DNA from: an uncultured Flavobacteriales bacterium
Lineage (GTDB): Bacteria > Bacteroidota > Bacteroidia > Flavobacteriales > Schleiferiaceae
DNA: 64,000 nt
Assembly (NCBI GenBank): GCA_913055685.1
Contig: CAJXKC010000003.1
Span: forward strand, 124,001 to 188,000
Direction: 5' to 3'
The notes beneath the pieces were generated by a model. It saw nothing but the letters and a program-made list of their open reading frames with translations. It did not search any database and had not been told where the DNA came from. Below, in pieces: positions 35,379 through 45,471 of this stretch. The stretch's first letter is position 1. The number at the start of each line of letters is the position of its first letter. The position numbers were made by a program, and so were the translations under genes.

Positions 35379-36121
35379 TCCATTATAAATTCAATTTCTC
35401 GATGGCGAAATTTGCGGATTTCGCCATTGTTGAATTGAAGAAGTAAATCACCGCCGGGCTCTACTCCTAAACAAATGCCCCGCTGCCTTTCCCCTTCCAC
35501 TAAGACGGGAATACTAAGCTTTGAACCCCAAAGCATTTCTTGAAATTCCTGATGCTGCAAATCGAGTAGGCCCATTTTCAACTGACGGTAACGATGATCA
35601 AGAGCCTCGCAGATATTCACCAGTACATCGTCCCGATTTAAATTTCTTTGCGCCGCTTCCTCAAGACCGATCGCCTTTAGATCGCCAAAGGTTCTTTGTT
35701 TCACATTAATGCCAATCCCTATTACACAGGATTGAATTCTCCCCTTCTGCAGACTAGCCTCAATTAATACCCCCGCTAATTTGTGTTTCCCATAATACCA
35801 ATCGTTGGGCCATTTAAACTGAGTTTTAAGGTCTAATTCTTGCCCCATATCCGCTAAGGCAAGACAAACTGACATAGTTAAACGGTAAGCTTGATCCGGA
35901 GGAAGAAAACTGGGCTTCAAATAGACACTCATTAGCAGGTTTTGCCCTGGATCCGACTGCCATTCTTTCCCATATTGGCCGCGGCCCGCTTTTTGGTAAT
36001 CGGTATAAAGGCAAAAACCTTCGCTTAGGTTTTTTTGCGCAACCATCTCTTTGAGTGCGCTATTGGTACTATCTGTTTCCTTCAAATGAAGCAATTCTTT
36101 AGCTACCAATTCAGTATTCAT
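35375..36121 (-). CDS. birA: biotin--[acetyl-CoA-carboxylase] ligase
   Basis: BirA biotinylates the carrier domain of biotin-dependent carboxylases. The 248-residue product is the short form without an N-terminal DNA-binding domain, so it should not act as a repressor. The biotin/ATP loop reads AGRGQYGKEWQSD. FKWPNDWYYGKHKLAGVLIEA is the catalytic-site block, and CVIGIGINV follows. It is divergent from rsfS with about 70 bases between starts. Confidence 0.94.
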   Translation of the reverse strand: MNTELVAKELLHLKETDSTNSALKEMVAQKNLSEGFCLYTDYQKAGRGQYGKEWQSDPGQNLLMSVYLKPSFLPPDQAYRLTMSVCLALADMGQELDLKTQFKWPNDWYYGKHKLAGVLIEASLQKGRIQSCVIGIGINVKQRTFGDLKAIGLEEAAQRNLNRDDVLVNICEALDHRYRQLKMGLLDLQHQEFQEMLWGSKLSIPVLVEGERQRGICLGVEPGGDLLLQFNNGEIRKFRHREIEFIMD

Positions 36122-36193
36122 ACATGGAAATTAAGGATAATACAGGGCAGCTAGGCGACATTGCTTAATTTTGTGCTCAAATTAAATGAATTA

Positions 36194-36559
36194 ATGACGC
36201 AATCGAAATTTTCGAATCTTGTAAATGAGATCATCGAAGGAATGGAAGATCTGAAAGCAAAAAAGATCACCGTTCTAGATTTACGCAATATTGAAAACTC
36301 TATCTGCTCTTTCTTTGTTATCTGCGAAGGAACATCCAATACCCAGGTTAAAGCCATAGCCAACTCGGTTGAAAAACGAGTACGTGAACAACTAAAAGAT
36401 AAGCCTTGGCATATTGAGGGTATGGATAATGCCGAATGGATTTTAATGGACTATGTAGACACCGTTGTACACATATTCCAACCTCAATTTCGTTCTTTCT
36501 ATGACCTAGAAAGTCTGTGGGGCGATGCCGAGGTAAGCGAATTAGAAGACAAATTTTAG
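36194..36559 (+). CDS. rsfS: ribosomal silencing factor
   Basis: RsfS (Iojap/YbeB family) binds ribosomal protein L14 and blocks subunit joining during starvation. The start at 36194 (MTQSKFSNLVNEI) gives 121 residues, in keeping with the family. KKITVLDLRNIENSICSFFVICEGTSNTQVKAIA and WILMDYVDTVVHIFQPQFRSFYDLESLW are the family blocks (split here at about 24-57 and 86-113). It is followed 17 bases later by ftsH, a common arrangement in Bacteroidota. Confidence 0.94.
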   Translation: MTQSKFSNLVNEIIEGMEDLKAKKITVLDLRNIENSICSFFVICEGTSNTQVKAIANSVEKRVREQLKDKPWHIEGMDNAEWILMDYVDTVVHIFQPQFRSFYDLESLWGDAEVSELEDKF

Positions 36560-36576
36560 ACGGAACTAAGATTAGA

Positions 36577-38697
36577 ATGGAAAACGAAAAGGAAAACAAA
36601 GAGCAGCTCAAAAAATTGAAAGAACAGTTCTCTCGTGGCTCTGGAAATAAACAGCCAGGAGGGAATCCCGGTGGCCCAGGAGATCCGCGCAAGCGTTTCA
36701 ATTACCTGTGGATTTACGCGGCCATTGCCCTTGTATTTATCGCTATTCAGGTGGTAGGTAGCTTTGGTAACAGCTTGGCTCGCACCAATTTCAATGATTT
36801 CACTAAGATGATTGAGCGCGGTGATGTAAAAGAAGTGCGCATCATCAATGAAAAACAAATTCAAATTTACCTCACCGAGGAAGCTTTAACTCGGGACGAC
36901 GTTTACAAAGAACTTCAAGATCGTCCCATAGGAGGTTTTGGTGGTGGCCCACAGTACACCTTCGAAATGCCTTATGAGGCTTATAAAGATAACCTCGATT
37001 ATTTCTACCAGCAACATCCCGACCTGGCCAATGACCGTATTGTGGCTAGTCACGAGGAACGCAAAGATTACTGGGGTGATGTAATTGCTTGGACCTTCCC
37101 TTTCATTTTAATGATTGCCATTTGGATCTTTATCATGCGCCGAATGAGTGGTGGTGGCAGTGGTCCAGGAGCACAGATTTTCAATATTGGAAAATCGAAA
37201 GCGCAGCTATTCGATCAGAACACCAATGTAAAGGTGACCTTTAAAAATGTAGCTGGTCTCGAAGGGGCAAAAGAAGAGGTGCAAGAAATTGTTTCCTTCC
37301 TAAAAGACCCCGATCGTTATACTTCTTTGGGTGGTAAAATACCTAAAGGTGCATTATTGGTGGGCCCTCCCGGAACAGGTAAGACTTTACTTGCCAAGGC
37401 GGTTGCCGGTGAAGCTAAAGTTCCTTTCTTCTCACTATCCGGCTCGGATTTCGTGGAGATGTTTGTGGGGGTTGGTGCTTCAAGGGTACGCGATTTGTTT
37501 AAGCAAGCCAAAGAGAAATCGCCAGCAATTATCTTTATTGATGAGATTGATGCGATTGGCAGAGCGCGTGGTAAAAACGCCATTTCCGGTGGCAATGATG
37601 AAAGGGAAAATACCCTTAATCAATTATTGACCGAAATGGATGGTTTTGGTACCAATGAGCATGTGATTGTTCTTGCTGCTACCAACCGTGCCGATATTTT
37701 GGATAAAGCTCTGATGCGCGCTGGTCGTTTCGATCGCCAAATCTTTGTGGACTTGCCAGACCTACACGAACGAAAAGAAATCTTTGAGGTCCATCTGGCA
37801 CCATTAAAATTGGCCAATGCTCTAGATAAAGATTTTCTAGCACGCCAAACCCCAGGTTTTAGCGGAGCCGATATTGCCAATGTTTGTAATGAAGCCGCTC
37901 TTATTGCCGCCCGTAAAAACAAAAAGGCGATTGAGCAGCAAGACTTCTTGGATGCGGTAGACCGTATTATTGGTGGTTTAGAAAAGAAAAATAAGATCAT
38001 CTCGCACGAAGAGAAAAAGATTATTGCGCATCATGAAGCAGGACACGCTGCGGTAAGCTGGCTCTTGGAGCATGCACACCCTTTGGTAAAAGTTACCATT
38101 ATCCCTAGGGGCCGTTCTCTAGGTGCTGCTTGGTACTTACCCGAAGAGCGTCAGCTCACGAATACCGATCAAATATTAGATGAGATGTGTGCCGCTCTGG
38201 GCGGAAGAGCTGCCGAAGAAATCATGTTCGGAAAAATATCAACTGGTGCCCTAAGTGATTTGGAAAAAGTAACCAAGCAAGCAAGAGCCATGGTTACCAT
38301 TTATGGCCTTAATGAAAAGTTAGGCAACATCACTTATTACGACTCGCAAAATGGCAACGATATGGGCTTCACCAAGCCTTACAGCGAGCGCACCGCACAG
38401 ATTATTGATGAAGAAATCTCTAAAATAATTGAGGCTCAGTACGAAAGGGCTAAACAAATATTAACAGAGCATAAGGAAAAACTTGTGGCCTTAGCCGAAA
38501 TTCTACTTGAAAAAGAAGTTATTTTTAAGGAGAATTTGGAAGGAATCTTCGGAAAACGCCAGTGGCAATCACGGGAAGAAATTTTGCATGCAGAAAATCA
38601 TTCCGTAAGCGATACCGAAGAACAAGCAAAGGTCGAAGAGCCAGGAAACTCTAACAGCGAATTAGAAGCAAAAGGAGAGGATACTGCTCAGGCCTAA
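36577..38697 (+). CDS. ftsH: ATP-dependent zinc metalloprotease FtsH
   Basis: FtsH is a membrane-bound AAA+ protease that degrades damaged or regulatory membrane and cytosolic proteins. The start at 36577 ([10 protein letters not shown]) gives 706 residues. Two membrane segments lie at about 47-65 and 170-190 and flank a periplasmic domain. Walker A GPPGTGKT is at 263-270, Walker [12 protein letters not shown] follows, and the [24 protein letters not shown] is intact. The zinc motif is HEAGH (486-490). The C-terminal tail is acidic. It follows rsfS and precedes a LUD gene. Confidence 0.97.
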   Translation: MENEKENKEQLKKLKEQFSRGSGNKQPGGNPGGPGDPRKRFNYLWIYAAIALVFIAIQVVGSFGNSLARTNFNDFTKMIERGDVKEVRIINEKQIQIYLTEEALTRDDVYKELQDRPIGGFGGGPQYTFEMPYEAYKDNLDYFYQQHPDLANDRIVASHEERKDYWGDVIAWTFPFILMIAIWIFIMRRMSGGGSGPGAQIFNIGKSKAQLFDQNTNVKVTFKNVAGLEGAKEEVQEIVSFLKDPDRYTSLGGKIPKGALLVGPPGTGKTLLAKAVAGEAKVPFFSLSGSDFVEMFVGVGASRVRDLFKQAKEKSPAIIFIDEIDAIGRARGKNAISGGNDERENTLNQLLTEMDGFGTNEHVIVLAATNRADILDKALMRAGRFDRQIFVDLPDLHERKEIFEVHLAPLKLANALDKDFLARQTPGFSGADIANVCNEAALIAARKNKKAIEQQDFLDAVDRIIGGLEKKNKIISHEEKKIIAHHEAGHAAVSWLLEHAHPLVKVTIIPRGRSLGAAWYLPEERQLTNTDQILDEMCAALGGRAAEEIMFGKISTGALSDLEKVTKQARAMVTIYGLNEKLGNITYYDSQNGNDMGFTKPYSERTAQIIDEEISKIIEAQYERAKQILTEHKEKLVALAEILLEKEVIFKENLEGIFGKRQWQSREEILHAENHSVSDTEEQAKVEEPGNSNSELEAKGEDTAQA

Positions 38698-38720
38698 AGA
38701 AATTAGCTAGCATAGCGCTT

Positions 38721-39359
38721 ATGGCAGAGCAAAAAAGTAAAAAAGGCTTATTGGGTAGGTTTATGGACATCCTCAGCGGGAAACCGGAAGAGGATAATGA
38801 AACCACCACTAATCCCACGCCAAGTTCCTTTGCTCCTCAAGAATCGGAACCTACAGATTTATCATTTGTAAAGAAGTTTACCTCCTCGGGAGGTAAATTT
38901 CTTTATTGTGAAGACGAAGGTGAGGCCTATAATTACATCCGGCTTATTATGGAAGAGTCGGGTCTTCATAAAGTATATTGCAAAGACGCTAACCTTATTT
39001 CCATATTGCGTAAAGCTGGAGTAGAGGTACAGGACCAATTAGCTAACTGTGATTCTTTTTGCTCGGATTGCGAATACTTAGTTTCTTTTAATGGCGGCAT
39101 TATGATTAGCGCCAATCAATTGCAAGGGAAGAAACTCGACGAATTACCAGACACCTTCATCACCATTGGAAAGACATCTCAGATTACCGATAATTTACGC
39201 TCGGCCTTAGCGGGGATTCGTATAAAGTATCAAAACAATCTCCCCTCTCAAATTACTACGATCAAAGGACCTAAGAAGGTAGAGGAAATTGAAGAAAACG
39301 ACCTCGGAAAAATCTGCAATAAAGAAATCTACCTGCTTCTTTTGGAAGACCAATTATAG
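38721..39359 (+). CDS. LUD domain protein
   Basis: The 212-residue product has a charged, low-complexity N-terminus (about 1-50). A LUD (lactate-utilisation, LutC/YkgG-like) domain follows; recognisable parts are CDSFCSDCEYLVSFNGGIMISANQ and DTFITIGKTSQIT. No lutA or lutB genes are near, so a lactate role should not be assumed. It lies between ftsH and cdsA, with the cdsA start directly abutting its stop, so it belongs to the membrane/phospholipid block in position. Confidence 0.85.
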   Translation: MAEQKSKKGLLGRFMDILSGKPEEDNETTTNPTPSSFAPQESEPTDLSFVKKFTSSGGKFLYCEDEGEAYNYIRLIMEESGLHKVYCKDANLISILRKAGVEVQDQLANCDSFCSDCEYLVSFNGGIMISANQLQGKKLDELPDTFITIGKTSQITDNLRSALAGIRIKYQNNLPSQITTIKGPKKVEEIEENDLGKICNKEIYLLLLEDQL

Positions 39360-40175
39360 ATGCAAAACTTAATTGTAAGAGCCATCAGCGGAAGCGTATA
39401 CGTTGCGCTTATTATCCTCGGAATCTTTTACGTTCCTTCAGGTACCTTATTCTTAGCGGCCCTCTTAGGTAGTTTTGCTTTGGTAGAATGGCAATTCTTT
39501 AACCCCAGCAAGGACGGCTCGGTACAAGTGGCCTTTTCAGTTTCGCAGCTATTATTAGCACTTTACATTTTCGCCCACGATTTTATTAGCCCTCAAAACA
39601 GTGCTATTCTTTTGGCCCTGAGTTTAATCCTCGTGGTCTGGCAATTTTCACGCAGTCTTTATAGCGACAATGAAGAGGAGGATGCGCTAAGAAACTTATT
39701 CCATAGTGCCTTTGGCCTGGTTTACATAATTCCCGCCTTGGTGGTAATGGCCTGGCTTGGCGCAGAAGCTTGGCTCTTGATGAGTATCTTTATTCTAATC
39801 TGGAGCAATGACAGCTTTGCCTACCTGGTCGGTCGATTTTTAGGACGCAATAAACTAGCGCCAAAACTTTCTCCGAAAAAAACCTGGGAAGGTTTTATGG
39901 GCGGACTAGTATTCACCGTGGTGGCGGCCTTAATATTAGACCACCTCCTGCAACTTTCGAGCCTCAACCAATTACAATGGATTGGACTCGCGGTTTTGGT
40001 AGTAATATCTGCTACCTTGGGCGACCTATTTGAGTCGGCCCTTAAACGAAAACACCATTTAAAGGATAGCGGCAACTTTATGCCCGGACACGGCGGAATT
40101 CTTGATCGAATAGACAGCCTTTTGCTAGTAATGCCGGTTGCCTATCTTTACTTAAAATTAATAGCCTCATTATGA
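39360..40175 (+). CDS. cdsA: phosphatidate cytidylyltransferase
   Basis: CdsA makes CDP-diacylglycerol from CTP and phosphatidate, the branch point of phospholipid synthesis. The 271-residue protein has about seven hydrophobic segments. SPKKTWEGFMGG is conserved. The family signature near the C-terminus reads SALKRKHHLKDSGN, then PGHGGILDRIDS. It overlaps the psd start by 4 bases, so both are translationally coupled and act in the same pathway. Confidence 0.95.
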   Translation: MQNLIVRAISGSVYVALIILGIFYVPSGTLFLAALLGSFALVEWQFFNPSKDGSVQVAFSVSQLLLALYIFAHDFISPQNSAILLALSLILVVWQFSRSLYSDNEEEDALRNLFHSAFGLVYIIPALVVMAWLGAEAWLLMSIFILIWSNDSFAYLVGRFLGRNKLAPKLSPKKTWEGFMGGLVFTVVAALILDHLLQLSSLNQLQWIGLAVLVVISATLGDLFESALKRKHHLKDSGNFMPGHGGILDRIDSLLLVMPVAYLYLKLIASL

Positions 40176-40831
40176 TTCGTATTCACCACGAAGGCTTTAA
40201 AATCCTTTTGCAATTTCTAATTGGCCTTGGCCTTATCAATGCTTTGGTTATTTGGTTAAGCGATATTGCTTGGCTCGAGAATGCGGTTTTGATTATATCA
40301 TTAATCATCTACCTTTTGGTTTTACAGTTTTTCCGTAATCCGAAGCGCTATACTCCTCAAACCGAAAATGTAGTTATTGCCCCGGCCGATGGGAAAATTG
40401 TGGCCATCGAAGAAATTGAGGAACCAGAATATTTTAAAAAGAAAATGCTGCAAATCAGTGTTTTCATGTCGCCTCTTAATGTGCACGTCAATCGTTATCC
40501 CATCAGCGGAAGCGTAAAATATGCCCAATACCACGCTGGTGCTTATCTAGTTGCCTGGCATCCTAAAAGTAGTACCCTTAACGAAAGAACCGCGATTGTA
40601 GTTGAGAGTCCGGCTGGAGTCGAGGTAATGTACAAGCAAATTGCTGGTGCCCTAGCTAGACGCATTATTTCCTACGCCAAACCAGGCACCAAAGTGGTGC
40701 AAGGAACCGACTGCGGATTTATTAGATTTGGTTCGCGAGTAGACATTGTCTTACCTTTAGATGCCAATATCCTGGTAAAGGTGGGTGATAAAGCCCGTGG
40801 CGGCGAGCAGATTTTAGCAGAACTGAAATAA
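40172..40831 (+). CDS. psd: phosphatidylserine decarboxylase (short type)
   Basis: Psd forms phosphatidylethanolamine from phosphatidylserine using a pyruvoyl group made by self-cleavage. The 219-residue protein has two N-terminal membrane segments (about 10-50), then the catalytic domain with FRNPKR, APADGKI, MSPLNVHVNRYP and the cleavage site FGSRVDIVLP near residue 190. The GS pair is the point of cleavage. The enzyme is of the short archaeal/bacterial type. It follows cdsA. Confidence 0.93.
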   Translation: MIRIHHEGFKILLQFLIGLGLINALVIWLSDIAWLENAVLIISLIIYLLVLQFFRNPKRYTPQTENVVIAPADGKIVAIEEIEEPEYFKKKMLQISVFMSPLNVHVNRYPISGSVKYAQYHAGAYLVAWHPKSSTLNERTAIVVESPAGVEVMYKQIAGALARRIISYAKPGTKVVQGTDCGFIRFGSRVDIVLPLDANILVKVGDKARGGEQILAELK

Positions 40832-40834
40832 TTT

Positions 40835-41119
40835 ATGACAGCTTCAGAACTGGATAAAGAATTCGAAAAATACGTGGAACTGGGTAACAACATGCCCCCA
40901 CAGGCTGCCGATGATATGCTTATTGCCTACGCCTACTTTAAACAGGCTACGGTAGGAGACAACGATACTCCTAGGCCTACCGAATCCAGTAATGTGGTTC
41001 AAACCTTTAAATACGATGCCTGGAAACGTCTAATTGGTATGCCGAAAGAGGAGGCCAAAAGACGTTACATTCAGACTATAATTGAACTATTGGATCGTAA
41101 CGGAGAGAAAAAAGCCTAA
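40835..41119 (+). CDS. acyl-CoA-binding protein
   Basis: The 94-residue product is a four-helix acyl-CoA-binding protein. Visible motifs are LDKEFEKYVELGNNMP, LLIAYAYFKQATVGD-like residues (LIAYAYFKQATVGD) and YDAWKRLIGMPKEEAKRRYI, with the conserved Tyr/Lys that hold the CoA phosphate. It buffers fatty acyl-CoA esters and stands right behind cdsA and psd (3-base gap), which fits a lipid-metabolism unit. It converges on cmk with a 6-base gap. Confidence 0.93.
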   Translation: MTASELDKEFEKYVELGNNMPPQAADDMLIAYAYFKQATVGDNDTPRPTESSNVVQTFKYDAWKRLIGMPKEEAKRRYIQTIIELLDRNGEKKA

Positions 41120-41125
41120 GTGCGA

Positions 41126-41809
41126 TTAATGGCCTTCGATTTCACGTACCCAAGAAAGGGCCAGCTTTAATTGTTCCTGGGGATTAATCTCTGAATTATC
41201 TAAAACCTTAGCGTCTTCTACTTGTACCAATGGGGAATCAGCCCGACTGGTATCCATCTCATCCCGCATTTTTAGGTTTTGCCTTACGGCGGATAGGGTT
41301 TCAGGCATGCCTTTCGACTGCAGTTCTTCGAATCGACGCTGGGCTCTAATCTCGGGATCAGCAGTCATAAATATCTTTAAATCTGCATCGGGCAAAACTA
41401 CCGAGCCAATGTCTCTGCCATCCATCACCACGGCACCATCCTTGGCCATAGCCTGCTGCTGCTCTACTAAAAATCGACGTACTTCACTTATCGTTGCCAC
41501 TTCGGAAACTCGGTCTGCTACCTTAGAACTACGGATTTCATTCTCCACCATTTCATCATTTAGAAATAGTACAGACTGACCCTGATCGCGGTCGTATTTA
41601 AAGTTTAAGCGGAGCTCAGAAAGCGATTCAATTAAGCCTGCCACATCTAACTTCTTTTCAAACAATCCTTGTCGAATCGCCCATAAAGTTACCCCACGGT
41701 ACATCGCTCCGGTGTCGATATAGCGGTAATTTAATTCTCTAGCTAATTGCCGAGCCATGGTGCTTTTACCAGTGGAAGAATAACCGTCTATCGCGATGGT
41801 AATGGGCAT
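41126..41809 (-). CDS. cmk: cytidylate kinase
   Basis: Cmk phosphorylates CMP and dCMP. I place the start at 41809 (MPITIAIDGYSSTGKST), giving 227 residues; an upstream in-frame ATG lies within porQ. The P-loop variant GYSSTGKST is at about 8-16, RYIDTGAMYRG follows, and VVMDGRDIGSVVLPDADLKI and the LID region RAQRRFEEL are present. It lies 1 base after porQ; this porQ-cmk neighbourhood is familiar in Bacteroidota. Confidence 0.95.
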   Translation of the reverse strand: MPITIAIDGYSSTGKSTMARQLARELNYRYIDTGAMYRGVTLWAIRQGLFEKKLDVAGLIESLSELRLNFKYDRDQGQSVLFLNDEMVENEIRSSKVADRVSEVATISEVRRFLVEQQQAMAKDGAVVMDGRDIGSVVLPDADLKIFMTADPEIRAQRRFEELQSKGMPETLSAVRQNLKMRDEMDTSRADSPLVQVEDAKVLDNSEINPQEQLKLALSWVREIEGH

Positions 41810-41810
41810 A

Positions 41811-42836
41811 CTACTTCGATTTAAATTCTTCAAAGTTAGTCCGCAAGGTAATCTGATTGGCACTACCGGCGATATGGTACATATTGCGACTGTAATGCAA
41901 GTAGAACTTGTAGATTTTAAGTCCCCCTCCTACCGAAAAGCCGGCGACGGTTCTGCGGGTACTTAAGTTTAATTCTTGGCGGCGTCGGAAACTATATCCA
42001 AATTGAAGATTAAAGGATTCAGAGGGCGCGAATTCTACTCCCACCACAACATGTCGAAGAAGATTATTCCAAATAGAAGGGTAATTCTCTTCCACCTCAC
42101 CCGTAAACTGATTTAAGGTAAAGCGATTCGGATCAGTATAACGCAAATCGAAGGTCTCCAGTTGCTCTAAAGTTATTTGCCATCGCAAGGGCATATGCTC
42201 GAATCGATTACTAATTCCGAATTGTAATTCAAAAGGCAATGGTTCCGATTCATCCGCATACGGATTTAATTGAAAGCCCGCGTTTTTCATCAATAATGAC
42301 ATCACAATCCGGCGATGCGGAATCTGGTAATTAACTCCGGCGTTCCAGGCTAAGCCCCAAGAAGACCAAGTATCGTAAACCGAGTTAATAATTCGCATAC
42401 TGGCTCCAAAACTCCAATTGCTATCTAACTGGTAACCGTAGCCAAAATTGATGGCCAAGTCACTCCCGGTAAAAGTCCCTTGCTTTATACCAATAACATT
42501 GGTACGATCAAATTCACCGTAGTCAAAGAACTGCACCTGCGCACTAAAGGTCCCAACACTATCCCAGTGATGCGCATAGGCCATATCTAAAAATGAAATA
42601 TCGCTAAGGAAATCAACGTAGCTAAAGCTGAATTGCCCCGACATATCTGGAATCAATAGCGCGGGATTGTATAAGCCAAAGTTGATATCATTGGCGGTAT
42701 TGGCAATTGCATTACCACCCTGTCCTGCTACCCTTGCCGAAGAAACTTGATTTAGGAAAGAATAAGTAGAACTCCCCCCTACTTGCGACCAAGCGAGGCA
42801 GGGCAAAAACATAAGAATCAAATACAGCTTTCTCAT
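41811..42836 (-). CDS. porQ: type IX secretion system protein PorQ
   Basis: PorQ is an outer-membrane beta-barrel of the PorP/SprF-like fold that works with PorU/PorZ in the T9SS attachment complex. The start at 42836 (MRKLYLILMFLPCLAWSQ) gives a signal peptide and 341 residues. The family N-terminus GGSSTYSFLNQVSSARVAGQGG is followed by NDINFGLYNPALL; alternating hydrophobic strands fill the rest. It is the only T9SS component in the window, though six proteins here carry the sorting domain it helps to process. Confidence 0.92.
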   Translation of the reverse strand: MRKLYLILMFLPCLAWSQVGGSSTYSFLNQVSSARVAGQGGNAIANTANDINFGLYNPALLIPDMSGQFSFSYVDFLSDISFLDMAYAHHWDSVGTFSAQVQFFDYGEFDRTNVIGIKQGTFTGSDLAINFGYGYQLDSNWSFGASMRIINSVYDTWSSWGLAWNAGVNYQIPHRRIVMSLLMKNAGFQLNPYADESEPLPFELQFGISNRFEHMPLRWQITLEQLETFDLRYTDPNRFTLNQFTGEVEENYPSIWNNLLRHVVVGVEFAPSESFNLQFGYSFRRRQELNLSTRRTVAGFSVGGGLKIYKFYLHYSRNMYHIAGSANQITLRTNFEEFKSK

Positions 42837-42890
42837 CAAGGCGGTGAAGTTAAGACTAAGAACGCGCATTAACCAGAAATATTGAAGCCT

Positions 42891-42914
42891 AAAAAAGAAA
42901 GGGGCCGAAGCCCC
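42891..42914 (-). terminator. terminator of lon
   Basis: On the minus strand GGGGC-TTCG-GCCCC (42914-42901) forms a stable tetraloop hairpin followed by TTTCTTTTTT (42900-42891), 5 bases after the lon stop codon. Confidence 0.85.
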
Positions 42915-42919
42915 TTATT

Positions 42920-45415
42920 TTATTTTGATCCAAAGCCAATTGCTTTGTGATCGACTTTTAAGTTTTTAGCGTTTTCCACTAAGTCATCACTGAGGGCATA
43001 ATCTATCACCTGCATCATGCGGTCTACATAGTGGAATTCCAATCCCTCTAGATAGTCTTCCCGAATTTCTTCGATATCCTTTTGATTCTTAGTAGAGAGA
43101 ATGATGTGTTTAATATCTGCTCGCTTAGCAGCCAGAATCTTCTCTTTGATACCTCCTACTGGCAAGACCTCTCCCCTTAAAGTAATCTCGCCGGTCATTG
43201 CCAAACGGGATTTGACTTTACGCTGACTAAACAAGGAGGCCAAAGAGGTTAAAATGCTAATCCCCGCCGAAGGCCCGTCTTTAGGAGTTGCTCCTTCTGG
43301 AAAGTGAATATGTACATCGTAGGCATCGAATAAGCGGTAATCTACGCCAAACTCTTCTGCATTCGACTTAAGGTAAGCCATGGCTATTGCAGCCGATTCT
43401 TTCATTACATCACCCAAATTACCGGTCACACTTAAACGACCTTTACCTTTAGCGATGGATGATTCAATGTAAAGAATATCGCCGCCTACCGGAGTCCAAG
43501 CCAAACCAGTAACCAAACCAGCAATGGATCGCTCCTCATATTTTTCCTTGGTAAAACGAGGCGCTCCTAGGATGTCCTTCACCTCCGAAACCTTAGGTTT
43601 TAAATGGTATTCTTGCTCCATGGCGATGCTCTTAGCGGCATAACGAACCATTTTAGCAATCACCTTATCCAAGCCACGAACTCCTGATTCGCGGGTATAA
43701 CTTTCAACTACATGCTCCAAGACTTTCTTACTAAGACTAAGCTGACCTTTTTCTAGACCATGCTCTTTAAGCTGCTTAGGCAAGAGGTGCTTGGCGGCAA
43801 TTTGCACTTTTTCCTCTACGGTATAACCGTTGATCTCAATGATCTCCATACGATCGCGCAAGGCCGGGTGAATGGTTCCCAGATTATTAGCGGTAGCCAC
43901 AAACAAGACCTTACTTAAATCGTAACCGACCTCTAAATAGTTATCGTAGAAGCTATTATTCTGTTCTGGGTCTAAAACTTCTAGCATGGCCGAAGCAGGA
44001 TCACCGTGACCACGACCAGCGGAAAGTTTATCGATCTCGTCTAAAACAAAAACGGGGTTAGAGGTTTCTGCCTTCTTAATGTTCTGTAATAAGCGGCCTG
44101 GCATAGCCCCGATATAGGTTTTCCGGTGTCCGCGAATTTCTGACTCATCGCCTAAACCGCCCAATGACATACGTACATAAGGTCGACCTAAAGCCTCGGC
44201 TACCGATTTACCCAAACTTGTTTTACCCACCCCGGGAGGTCCGTATAAACAGAGAATTGGTGCCTTTAAATCCCCCTTTAATTTTAGTACGGCTAAGTAC
44301 TCAAGCAGGCGCTCTTTTACCTTTTCTAATCCGTAATGATCACGGTTTAAAATGCGTTCCGCGCGTTTTAGATTGAAATTATCCTTACTAACCTTATTCC
44401 AGGGCAAATCCAGCATAAATTCCAGGTAATTACGCTGTATGCTGAATTCAGGCACTTGTGGATTTACCCGCTGTAATTTGCTTAGTTCTTTATCAAAAAG
44501 CTCCTTTACTTTCTCCGGCCAATCTTTCTTACGACCCTTAGCGCGCATCTCTTCAATTTCCGATTCGGTACTCGAACCCCCGAGTTCCTCTTGGATTTGT
44601 CGTAGCTGCTGCTGAAGGAAATACTCTCTTTGTTGCTTGTCAAAGTCGGAGCGCACCTTATCCTGAATCTCGTTCTTCATCTCAAGCATCTTAGCTTCGA
44701 GATTCAGTAATTTCAAGACTTCATTGGCTCTATTATTTAGGTCGTCGATCTCCAGCAAATGTTGCTTCTTATCAACCTCTGCATTCATGTTATTACTCAC
44801 GAAATTGAGCAAGAAAGTGTCACTATCAATGCTTTTGATAGTCATGGCCGCTTCATTAGGAATCTCCACCGACTTGTCGATAATCTCAAGCGCAACGTCT
44901 TTTATCGACTCCATTACAGCCTTAAACTTTTGATTGTCTTCAGCTGGCTTTAGCTCATCCGATTTATGTACTCGAGCGTAAATGTGTGGTTCAGCCTGAG
45001 TAAAATCTTCTATGACAAATCGTCTTAGACCTTGGAGAATAACCGCTGTGTGGCCATTTGGAAGTTTGAAAGAGCGAATTATTCGCGCCACCGTACCGGT
45101 GCGATAAAGGTCCTCCGGTTTGGGATCTTCCTCACTACCATCACGTTGTGAAACCACCCCTAAAAGGCCTTGCTTCTTATTTACTTCATTAAGCAGTTTT
45201 ATGGATTTATCGCGACCGGCAGTAATCGGGATTACAACCCCTGGAAACAATACGGTATTTCGTAAAGGCAAGATGGGCAGCTCCTCAGGAAGATCCTCAT
45301 TTTTAAGGCTCTCTTCGTCTTCCTTACTCATCAAGGGAATGTACTCCCCTTCATCGCGCATAACGCCCATATGTAAACTATCTATATCTGAAAAGTCGAT
45401 AATACTCATGTACAA
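42920..45415 (-). CDS. lon: ATP-dependent protease Lon
   Basis: Lon is a soluble AAA+ protease for misfolded and regulatory proteins. The 831-residue product has the N-terminal LON domain ([19 protein letters not shown]), coiled-coil segments at about 215-300, Walker A GPPGVGKT, and the protease domain with the catalytic pair Ser716 ([10 protein letters not shown]) and Lys759 ([13 protein letters not shown]). An alternative start two codons in (45409) is equally possible. A terminator follows it and a promoter-like element precedes it. Confidence 0.97.
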   Translation of the reverse strand: MYMSIIDFSDIDSLHMGVMRDEGEYIPLMSKEDEESLKNEDLPEELPILPLRNTVLFPGVVIPITAGRDKSIKLLNEVNKKQGLLGVVSQRDGSEEDPKPEDLYRTGTVARIIRSFKLPNGHTAVILQGLRRFVIEDFTQAEPHIYARVHKSDELKPAEDNQKFKAVMESIKDVALEIIDKSVEIPNEAAMTIKSIDSDTFLLNFVSNNMNAEVDKKQHLLEIDDLNNRANEVLKLLNLEAKMLEMKNEIQDKVRSDFDKQQREYFLQQQLRQIQEELGGSSTESEIEEMRAKGRKKDWPEKVKELFDKELSKLQRVNPQVPEFSIQRNYLEFMLDLPWNKVSKDNFNLKRAERILNRDHYGLEKVKERLLEYLAVLKLKGDLKAPILCLYGPPGVGKTSLGKSVAEALGRPYVRMSLGGLGDESEIRGHRKTYIGAMPGRLLQNIKKAETSNPVFVLDEIDKLSAGRGHGDPASAMLEVLDPEQNNSFYDNYLEVGYDLSKVLFVATANNLGTIHPALRDRMEIIEINGYTVEEKVQIAAKHLLPKQLKEHGLEKGQLSLSKKVLEHVVESYTRESGVRGLDKVIAKMVRYAAKSIAMEQEYHLKPKVSEVKDILGAPRFTKEKYEERSIAGLVTGLAWTPVGGDILYIESSIAKGKGRLSVTGNLGDVMKESAAIAMAYLKSNAEEFGVDYRLFDAYDVHIHFPEGATPKDGPSAGISILTSLASLFSQRKVKSRLAMTGEITLRGEVLPVGGIKEKILAAKRADIKHIILSTKNQKDIEEIREDYLEGLEFHYVDRMMQVIDYALSDDLVENAKNLKVDHKAIGFGSK

Positions 45416-45437
45416 GAAATTTGTCCACCCGCGTGGG

Positions 45438-45465
45438 CAGAGCTAGGTTCAATCCCTATGCCAAA
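45438..45465 (-). promoter_or_regulatory. possible lon promoter
   Basis: On the minus strand TTTG (45465-45462), 16 bases, then TAGCTCTG (45445-45438) resembles TTTG-N-TAnnTTTG with one mismatch in the -7 element and a slightly short spacer. It would start transcription about 15-20 bases before the lon start codon. Confidence 0.4.
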
Positions 45466-45471
45466 GCAATT

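Noticed and set aside
38721-39359. LUD gene as part of a lactate-utilisation lutABC operon
   Set aside because: No lutA or lutB lies nearby and the neighbours are ftsH and cdsA.
45445-45470. T-arm-like GGTTCAATCCC near the lon start
   Set aside because: No D arm, anticodon arm or acceptor stem can be formed around it, so it is not a tRNA; it overlaps a promoter-like element on the other strand.
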